DNA from: MGOM01 sp035693825
Lineage (GTDB): Bacteria > Chloroflexota > Anaerolineae > Anaerolineales > E44-bin32
NCBI GenBank assembly: GCA_035693825.1
Contig: DASSGB010000133.1
Span: 1 to 17,066, forward strand
Direction of reading: 5' to 3'
Length of the DNA: 17,066 nt
Shown: piece after piece, positions 11,668 through 17,066 of the stretch
Layout: each line of letters starts with the position of its first letter
Numbering within the stretch: the stretch's first letter is position 1
The notes under the pieces: generated by a model
Database searches by the model: none
What the model saw: only the letters and a program-made list of their open reading frames with translations
Told to the model about the DNA's origin: nothing
Translations under genes and position numbers: made by a program

Positions 11668-12960
11668 TCAGGAGGAGGCAAACAGGTAGTCCTCGGGATC
11701 GGTGCCGAGGGCGTCCTGGACGAGCAATGCCAGACGGCGCTCGAGTGTGCGGAAGGAGTAATAACGCCGGCCCAGCTCGTAGTTGTGATGGCCGATCTCG
11801 TCCGCCAGGCCCGGATCGTCCAGGACGCGCCGCACCCGATCGAGCGTTTCGTCCGAGATGAACTCGTCAAAGGCGATGATGCGGAACCCCTTGGGCTGAA
11901 TGTCGCTGCGATAGATTTCATAGCGGCTCATGACCAGAGGCCGCCGGTAGTATAGCGCCTCGAGAAACGCGTTGCCGAAACCCTCGACGGTGGATGGATA
12001 GGTGACCAGCCGGGCCTGCTGGTAGGCGTCAGCCGTGGAGTAGAGCCGCCGCCCGTCGGGGAGAATGCGCCGCTCGACGGCGAACACGTCCGAGGCGAAG
12101 ATCACTCGGGCGCCGAGCAAGTCGGCATAGGATCGGAGGTGGGCTTCGTAGCTCGAGCCCTCGTCGCCGGTCGAGTGCGAGACGACGAGCGTGGCGGGCC
12201 GGCCGAGGCGGCGGACCAGCTCGATGGCCAGTTCGATGCGCTTGCGCGGCACGACCCGGGTCGGTTGGAGGATGAGCAGCTCCTCGGGTAGGAGACCCAG
12301 TGCGGCGGGCAGGTCGTTGGCGAAGCCGTCGGGCTCGGGAGGCGGCGAGTCGAAGTCCATCACGTTAGGGATCAGGATCGAGCTCACCCCTACCCGCAGC
12401 GCAAGCTGTCGGGCAGCGAACGAGTTGATCACCACGTGCCTCAGCGAAGGCAGGTTCGGCGGGAAGGCCGCCCGAAGAAAATCACCCGCGGCGTGAAGGG
12501 CGAAACGCTTCCGCTCCCAGCTGAAATCATGGTGGTGGCCGATGGTCGGCAGGCGGGTCTCGGCGATGAATTCGGCCAGCGCCAGGCCCAGAGGGACGTT
12601 GACCGGCAAGGACAAAGAGTTCTCGACGATGAGCAGATCGATGCCGAACCGATCCACGAACTCGCGCAGCCCGGCTTTCAGCAGGGCCTTGAGCGCCTGG
12701 ACCTCGTGCGTCACGGCTTCGGTGCGCGTCGGGCCGGAGGTCAGCTGCTCCGTCAGGGCCAGGATGGCCGGATGGAGGAAGTGCGCCTCCGGAATGACCA
12801 GACTCCTGTCCTCGGGCGCCGAGCACTCGCCGGCGAAGTAGAAGCACTCGAGACCCATCGAGGTCAGCGCCCGGCACCACTTGAAGGCCTCCAGGGAAAC
12901 GCCGTCGGTCCCGGCCAGGCGAGTGGACACGAAGCCCACATGGGGAGAACGGTCAGCCAA
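11668..12960 (-). CDS. GT4-family glycosyltransferase (cluster gene 5)
   Basis: This 430-residue retaining GT-B glycosyltransferase is probably cytoplasmic. The nucleotide-sugar half has TRVVPRKRIELAIELVRRLG (about 234-253) and the E-x7-E motif E326GFGNAFLE334 in a typical GT4 context. The acceptor half contains ENSLSLPVN (113-121) and HHDFSWER (143-150). The same two motifs occur in the GT4 at 15358-16599, so the two are paralogues. The TTG start at 12960 has GAGGTG a few bases upstream, overlapping the phosphatase 3' end; the intergenic gap is 9 bp. Its place after GpgS and a phosphatase suggests transfer of a sugar to glucosylglycerate or its phosphate, as MggA does in mannosylglucosylglycerate synthesis. 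Donor and acceptor are inferred only. Confidence 0.85.
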   Translation of the reverse strand: MADRSPHVGFVSTRLAGTDGVSLEAFKWCRALTSMGLECFYFAGECSAPEDRSLVIPEAHFLHPAILALTEQLTSGPTRTEAVTHEVQALKALLKAGLREFVDRFGIDLLIVENSLSLPVNVPLGLALAEFIAETRLPTIGHHHDFSWERKRFALHAAGDFLRAAFPPNLPSLRHVVINSFAARQLALRVGVSSILIPNVMDFDSPPPEPDGFANDLPAALGLLPEELLILQPTRVVPRKRIELAIELVRRLGRPATLVVSHSTGDEGSSYEAHLRSYADLLGARVIFASDVFAVERRILPDGRRLYSTADAYQQARLVTYPSTVEGFGNAFLEALYYRRPLVMSRYEIYRSDIQPKGFRIIAFDEFISDETLDRVRRVLDDPGLADEIGHHNYELGRRYYSFRTLERRLALLVQDALGTDPEDYLFASS

Positions 12961-12969
12961 GGTGACACC

Positions 12970-13533
12970 TCATGGCGCCTCCACCACGATCTCTTCGAAG
13001 GCGGCATTCTCGGGTTCCAGATCCCAGACGGATTCCACCGGCAGGTGGAGTAGGTACATCTTGATGGCCGCCAGCGTTGCGCCGTGCGAAACCAGCGCCA
13101 CCAGGGCCTCCGGATGCCGGCGGAGCACTTCCTGCAGAAACGGTACCACGCGAGCCACGAGGGAGCGTATACCCTCGCCGCCGGGAGGATAGGTATCCAT
13201 CGGATCCCGGCGGCGGCGCGCCAGCAAGGCACCTTGGTTCTTCTCGATATCGGCGAAGACCATTCCCTCCCACTCACCCAGATCGATCTCGCGCAGGCGA
13301 GGATCGAGGTGCAACGGCGCACCGGTCACGAGCGCAAGGCTCTCGGCCGTCTGGCGCGCTCGCAGCAGATCGCTGGAGTAAATCGCCTCCGGCGGTTCTG
13401 AGCGGAACTGCTCCGCCATCGCCCGGGCTTGTTCCCTCCCCACGGCATTGAGGGGAACATCGGTTTGACCCTGGAACCGTCCTTCCCGGTTCCAGTCCGT
13501 CTGTCCGTGGCGAATGAGCAGCAGCCTGGTCAT
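12970..13533 (-). CDS. Histidine phosphatase family protein, candidate glucosyl-3-phosphoglycerate phosphatase
   Basis: The 187-residue histidine phosphatase has the RHG motif R8-H9-G10 (LLLIRHGQTDWN), R58 in SSDLLRARQTAESL, E82 in RLREIDLGEWEG and the second catalytic histidine H150 in LVSHGATLAA. All catalytic residues are present. Its ATG overlaps the GpgS stop by 4 bp (ATGA), so synthesis of the two is coupled. In mycobacteria, GpgP, the enzyme that dephosphorylates glucosyl-3-phosphoglycerate, belongs to this same superfamily. Fusion-like coupling to gpgS makes that the leading assignment. The superfamily also contains phosphoglycerate mutases, cobalamin-pathway phosphatases and others, so the substrate is inferred from context. 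Confidence 0.85.
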   Translation of the reverse strand: MTRLLLIRHGQTDWNREGRFQGQTDVPLNAVGREQARAMAEQFRSEPPEAIYSSDLLRARQTAESLALVTGAPLHLDPRLREIDLGEWEGMVFADIEKNQGALLARRRRDPMDTYPPGGEGIRSLVARVVPFLQEVLRRHPEALVALVSHGATLAAIKMYLLHLPVESVWDLEPENAAFEEIVVEAP

Positions 13534-15365
13534 TGGGCGGCACCGCCCGCCGAGGGCCGACTCAAGCGGTATTCGGGAATGGTCGCCATGGGCGGGCGAT
13601 CGTGCTCGACGAGTTCCTCCACATCCAGCGAGTAGGCGCCGCCCTGGTAACGGATAAGCTTCATGCTCTTGTTGACATCCTCGAGCAACGCCCGCCCGAA
13701 TCGGGTCTCGAGCTTCTGGATGACGGCCTGGATGATGGCGAACGACATCTTGCTCAGGGCCTCCAGGGGTTGATTGTGGTGAACCCGTTCCAGCAAATCG
13801 ACCTGGGCGATGGCCGCCAGCCCGTAGCGCTCGAAGACGTCGATCAGCAGGCCGGTCTCCACGCCGTACCCCGAAAAGAAAGGCAACTCCTCCAGGACCG
13901 ATCGGCGTCCGGCGTACTCGCCGGAGAGAGGCTGGATGACGCCGGACAGCTCCGGGTAGAAGAGGTTGAGGAGCGGTCGCGCAGTGAGTTCGGTCACCCG
14001 GCCGCCACCACCGGCCTGCGTCTTGCTGCCCACCTTAAGCGGCCGGCGATAGAAGCCCTTGACGAAATGGATGCGCGGGTCCTGAAGCAAAGGACCCAAG
14101 ATTCCGTAAATGAAGCGCGGATGCATGTTGACGATGTCGGTATCCACCCAGGCCAGGATGTCGCCACGGGTGACCAGGAGGCTCTTCCATAAGGCCTCGC
14201 CTTTGCCCTCGCGCTCGCCCAGGCGCGGCAGGAGCTCCTGGTGGATGAAGACCGGGATGCCGAGTCTGGCTGCGATCGAGCGCGTGCGATCCGTGGAGCG
14301 CGAGTCCACCAGGACGATTTCATCCAGCAGAGGCGCCCGGTCCATCAGCGCGCGCCGCAGGATGCGAATCACGCGCGCCACCGTGGCCTCTTCGTTCAGC
14401 GAGGGCATGGCCAGGCTGATCGTCACTCCCTGCTTCTGCTTGAGTTCCACCAAGCGCTGAAGATCGGCGAACTCATCCGCCTGGAAGGTATTCTCAGCGA
14501 ACCATTTGTCGACCAGGATGGAGATCGCCTGGGCCCCGGCGGCGGCGTCGGAGGGCGAGGCCGGCATGGGGCGCCGCGTCTTGACCGCCATCACGGCCGT
14601 TGTCGATCGCTCCAGGACTTGGGAGGCCACGTTGCCCAGACCGGTCGGGCTGTCGAGTGGGCGTGCGGTCATCCCCATGATGGTCAGGTCGGCGTCGCGG
14701 CTCGATGCTAGGATCGTCTCGGACGGGTCATCCGTGGCTTCGGTGCGCAGCGCCACCAGGGGCAGGCGCGGCAGGATGCGCTTCATCCCCAGGAAAGGAG
14801 CGTCCTGCCCCTCCCCGGTGCTGGGGCTCAAATGCAGCGCGACGACCTCCGCAGGCTCCAGCCGCAGGGCCACGCGCAACGCCAATTCGGCATGTGGGCC
14901 GCCACGCATAGGCACCAGCAACCGGCGCAGCGTCGCGGCCACAGGGCCCCTCACCATCGCCGTATCACAAGGCGATTCCGCCAGGAACCGATCCAGGCCC
15001 GCGCCCATCGCCTCCACCTGACTCGGCCATTCGAGCAGGAGAAGATCGGGGGGCTCGGATTCGAGCGCGGAGCGAAGTTCCGACCAGGGCGTCGAAGTCA
15101 CTCGGACGCGGGCGCGTGCGCGCCCGGCGCCCCTTGCCACCAGCTGATGAAGGGTTCGGCGCAGCTCCTGAGCGCGGGACGCTCCGGCGCTCAATTGATC
15201 GTCTTGCCCGAGCGGCACCATGCCGAGCAGGATGACGTCCTGGGTGAGGGCGCGTGCCACGCGCAGCGCGGTCTCCGGTTCGCTTCCGTACAAGACGGGC
15301 ACGAGGATTTGCCGGAACGCAGGGAAGGAGCGACGGACCGGACGATCCGTGGGGACCTCAGGCAT
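13530..15365 (-). CDS. gpgS: Double Usp-domain / glucosyl-3-phosphoglycerate synthase fusion
   Basis: GpgS transfers glucose from a nucleotide donor to 3-phosphoglycerate, the first step to glucosylglycerate. The C-terminal part (about 283-611) is clear GpgS. It has WFAENTFQADEFADLQRLV, AMPSLNEEATVARVI, VLVDSRSTDRT, a metal-binding DTD at 408-410, HFVKGFYRRPLKVG, GGGRVTELTARPLLNLFYPE, QPLSGEYAGRR and SGYGVETGLLIDV. The N-terminal 265 residues carry two universal-stress-protein-like domains. The first (about 17-138) begins RQILVPVLYGSEPETALRVA. The second (about 146-262) begins RRLLVPMRGGPHAELALRVA and ends with a glycine/serine motif and TTAVMAVK. I chose ATG 15365: GGAGGG lies 8 nt upstream, and the start overlaps the previous GT4 stop by 8 bp. 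The same frame stays open far upstream but only inside that GT4. The Usp fusion is unusual for GpgS. Confidence 0.9.
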   Translation of the reverse strand: MPEVPTDRPVRRSFPAFRQILVPVLYGSEPETALRVARALTQDVILLGMVPLGQDDQLSAGASRAQELRRTLHQLVARGAGRARARVRVTSTPWSELRSALESEPPDLLLLEWPSQVEAMGAGLDRFLAESPCDTAMVRGPVAATLRRLLVPMRGGPHAELALRVALRLEPAEVVALHLSPSTGEGQDAPFLGMKRILPRLPLVALRTEATDDPSETILASSRDADLTIMGMTARPLDSPTGLGNVASQVLERSTTAVMAVKTRRPMPASPSDAAAGAQAISILVDKWFAENTFQADEFADLQRLVELKQKQGVTISLAMPSLNEEATVARVIRILRRALMDRAPLLDEIVLVDSRSTDRTRSIAARLGIPVFIHQELLPRLGEREGKGEALWKSLLVTRGDILAWVDTDIVNMHPRFIYGILGPLLQDPRIHFVKGFYRRPLKVGSKTQAGGGGRVTELTARPLLNLFYPELSGVIQPLSGEYAGRRSVLEELPFFSGYGVETGLLIDVFERYGLAAIAQVDLLERVHHNQPLEALSKMSFAIIQAVIQKLETRFGRALLEDVNKSMKLIRYQGGAYSLDVEELVEHDRPPMATIPEYRLSRPSAGGAAQ

Positions 15366-16599
15366 CGGCCGGTCCCTCCAGAAGAGGCAGGAGCCGTCGG
15401 CGGAGGAGCTGCGACCAGGTGTACGACCCCAGGACGCGCCGCCGCAATCGGTAGGCGGCGTCGTGCATGAGCGTGTCGAGGATGTCCGCAGCCACCTCGG
15501 CCGGAGATGCCTCCAGGCGAAAACGGTGGACCTCGACCCCGCCCGTCTCGCGGAGAGGCGCGATGTCGCTGCAGAACACGGGCAGCCGCGCCAGTCCGGC
15601 TTCAAGAATGGGAATCCCGAATCCCTCGTCCAGGCTCGGGAAGAGCAGCGCGTCGGCCATCTGAAACAGATCGGCGACGGTTGCCTCTTCGAGCGGCTCA
15701 GGCTCTTCGGGTTCGAGGCGATACAGGAAGTGCACGGCCATGTCGAGGCGCAACCGGCGCCGGGCCTCCAGGAGATCGTCCAGGTAGCCTCGGTTGGCAG
15801 GATTGTGCGGCCCTGGCGGGCCGGTGATGAGCAGGCGCGCGTCGAGCGCCGATTTCTGTCGCATGGCGCCAAGAACCTCGATGGCGAATTCGATGTTCTT
15901 GCGCCGCGTGATCCGGCTGGGGAGAAGCAGGACGATATCCGCCATCTCGAGCGCCAGAGAGGCGTAGATGCGGTTCGTCTGCTCGGTCCACCGGCCAAAT
16001 CCGGCCGGATCCACCCCAGGTGGGATGACGTGGACGCTCTTCGGCGGCAGGCGGGTGAGCGCCGCCCATCGATCGCGGGTCGAATCCGAAACGGTGACCT
16101 GAGCCGCGCCCGGCCAGGCCGAACGCAGGAGACCCCACGGCTCGCCCGGGTGGAGTTGGTCGATGTAGTCCGATCGATCCCAGGCAAGATCATGATGCCA
16201 GGCGATCAACTTCGGCCACGCCCTCTCTCGCCATAGATCCCACAATGCGGCTGTCAGGGCAAGGTTCTTGTGCAGGCTCAGCGCGTTGTGGACGATCATC
16301 GCATCCAGGTCGCCCGTCGCCTGCCGGAGGTCGTCGCGGATGACGCTGCGCAAGGCTTCGAACCGAGACGTGACGCGACCTACGTCCAACTCGGCTTTGA
16401 CCTCTAGGACCTCGGGGTCGGTCGAGCTCAGTCGAGGCAGGCAGCGCAGCTCGAGGCGCTCGTCGAAGGCTTCGCCCGAGCCGACCAGCAGGCGCGGCCG
16501 CCAGCCGGCCGCGACCAGGAAGCGTGCCTGGTGGGCCATGGTCGACTCGACGCCGCCGATGGTGGGTGGCCCGGAGTAGTGCAGGAGCCCGACGCGCAT
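15358..16599 (-). CDS. GT4-family glycosyltransferase (cluster gene 2)
   Basis: This 413-residue GT-B retaining glycosyltransferase has an N-terminal loop YSGPPTIGGVEST, typical of GT4. It has a nucleotide-sugar domain with LPSRITRRKNIEFAIEVLG (about 226-244), LLITGPPG and the E-x7-E motif E325GFGIPILE333. Acceptor-side motifs HNALSLHKN (104-112) and HHDLAWDR (135-142) correspond to those in the GT4 at 11668-12960, marking them as paralogues. The start ATG 16599 follows the upstream stop by one base (TGACATG), and its own stop overlaps gpgS by 8 bp, so it is deeply embedded in the operon. The sugar donor and acceptor are unknown. A role on a glucosylglycerate-type acceptor is inferred from position. 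Confidence 0.85.
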   Translation of the reverse strand: MRVGLLHYSGPPTIGGVESTMAHQARFLVAAGWRPRLLVGSGEAFDERLELRCLPRLSSTDPEVLEVKAELDVGRVTSRFEALRSVIRDDLRQATGDLDAMIVHNALSLHKNLALTAALWDLWRERAWPKLIAWHHDLAWDRSDYIDQLHPGEPWGLLRSAWPGAAQVTVSDSTRDRWAALTRLPPKSVHVIPPGVDPAGFGRWTEQTNRIYASLALEMADIVLLLPSRITRRKNIEFAIEVLGAMRQKSALDARLLITGPPGPHNPANRGYLDDLLEARRRLRLDMAVHFLYRLEPEEPEPLEEATVADLFQMADALLFPSLDEGFGIPILEAGLARLPVFCSDIAPLRETGGVEVHRFRLEASPAEVAADILDTLMHDAAYRLRRRVLGSYTWSQLLRRRLLPLLEGPADA

Positions 16600-16600
16600 G

Positions 16601-17066
16601 TCAGGCGCTCCCCGCGGTCACGTCGATCCAGCGCGCCTGATGGGGCGCCAGATTCACGGCGTCGAGGGAGACGCGTTCGCCGGACAGGCGGTCGACGCCG
16701 CCTGAGGAAACATCGAGCGAGATCTGTGCTGGAAGGCCGGCCACCTCGGCCAGGCAGACCAGCCACCGGCCCGAGGCGGCCGTGCGTCGCATCCCGAAAA
16801 CTTGAGGGCCGAGATCGAGACATTCCTGCGTCGCCGACGGATCGAGGGCTTCGAGACTCTGTCGTGCGCGAATGAGACCTCCCAGCCCTCCGAAGATCTG
16901 CGCGCGGATCGACCCGGCTGTCGCCATTTCGGACTCAAGTTCGATGCGATTCAGCTTCTGGCGGTTGATCGACCGCAGGTGGCCGGTGCGCTGCACGGCT
17001 TGCGGATCTCCGCGAGTTCCGAACAGGCTGTGAAAGTAGAGCGCCGGAACGCCCGCGAAGGAAAGA
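16601..17066 (-). CDS. GH13_18 sucrose/glucosylglycerate phosphorylase-like enzyme, C-terminal part
   Basis: Only the last 154 residues are in the window; the 5' end lies beyond the right edge. The visible part starts LSFAGVPALYFHSLFGTRGD and continues RTGHLRSINRQKL. This pairing is characteristic of the sucrose phosphorylase group (GH13 subfamily 18), where it follows the catalytic barrel residues. A small beta domain follows, ending RWIDVTAGSA. GH13_18 enzymes reversibly phosphorolyse glucosides to glucose 1-phosphate. Members include sucrose, sucrose-6'-phosphate and glucosylglycerate phosphorylase. Being directly upstream of GT4 and gpgS in one operon (TGACATG junction) makes glucosylglycerate or a derivative the leading substrate. 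The catalytic Asp/Glu residues are not in view. Confidence 0.8.
   Translation of the reverse strand, partial: LSFAGVPALYFHSLFGTRGDPQAVQRTGHLRSINRQKLNRIELESEMATAGSIRAQIFGGLGGLIRARQSLEALDPSATQECLDLGPQVFGMRRTAASGRWLVCLAEVAGLPAQISLDVSSGGVDRLSGERVSLDAVNLAPHQARWIDVTAGSA

Noticed and set aside
13530..16193. Reading gpgS as a much longer protein starting at 16193
   Set aside because: The frame is open upstream of 15365 but that part lies out of frame inside the GT4 gene and translates to low-complexity Arg/Ser/Pro sequence. ATG 15365 has an RBS and the Usp domain begins right after it.
15220..16236. 338-residue plus-strand open frame across the GT4 gene
   Set aside because: An antisense shadow with Arg/Gly/Gln-rich composition and no domain. 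The minus-strand gene has clear GT4 motifs.

Overview
This is a GC-rich bacterial window. The order tuf, rpmG, tRNA-Trp, secE, nusG, rplK, rplA, rplJ, rplL is a standard bacterial translation/transcription block. The EF-Tu, L7/L12, GpgS and small membrane-protein sequences look most like Chloroflexota, probably an Anaerolineae-type lineage. That placement comes from remembered family resemblance, not from a search. No intergenic stretch exceeds about 210 bp, but nearly every longer spacer holds a palindrome or short repeats.

Region 1 (1-5046, + strand) is the ribosomal/secretion/NusG block. It has a tRNA-Trp between rpmG and secE. Ahead of rplJ is an L10-type leader ending in a textbook attenuator hairpin. 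The tuf gene has codon use unlike its neighbours and a non-canonical G3 box, and NusG carries a long acidic N-terminal extension. rpoB and rpoC do not follow rplL as they usually do.

Region 2 (5047-7349, + strand) holds a compound palindromic element, then an OmpR/PhoB-type response regulator and its histidine kinase, overlapping by 4 bp.

Region 3 (7352-11580, - strand) converges on the kinase with a 2-bp gap. It contains a four-helix membrane protein coupled to an anchored lytic transglycosylase. The pair is driven by a near-consensus promoter with two GAAC-N4-GTTC operators. Next come a DUF1684 protein coupled to a CPBP-family membrane protease homologue, and an unpaired beta-type CoA-transferase subunit. 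Spacers here hold interspersed palindromes.

Region 4 (11668-17066, - strand) is a tightly packed run of five genes. In transcription order they are a GH13_18 phosphorylase-like enzyme (its 5' end lies beyond the window), a GT4 glycosyltransferase, a fusion of two Usp-like domains to glucosyl-3-phosphoglycerate synthase, a histidine phosphatase (candidate GpgP), and a second GT4. Together they suggest synthesis and phosphorolytic recycling of glucosylglycerate, possibly extended to a di- or trisaccharide glycerate by the two GT4 enzymes. This cluster is the best candidate in the window for an undescribed system. The dual-operator membrane protein/transglycosylase operon comes second.
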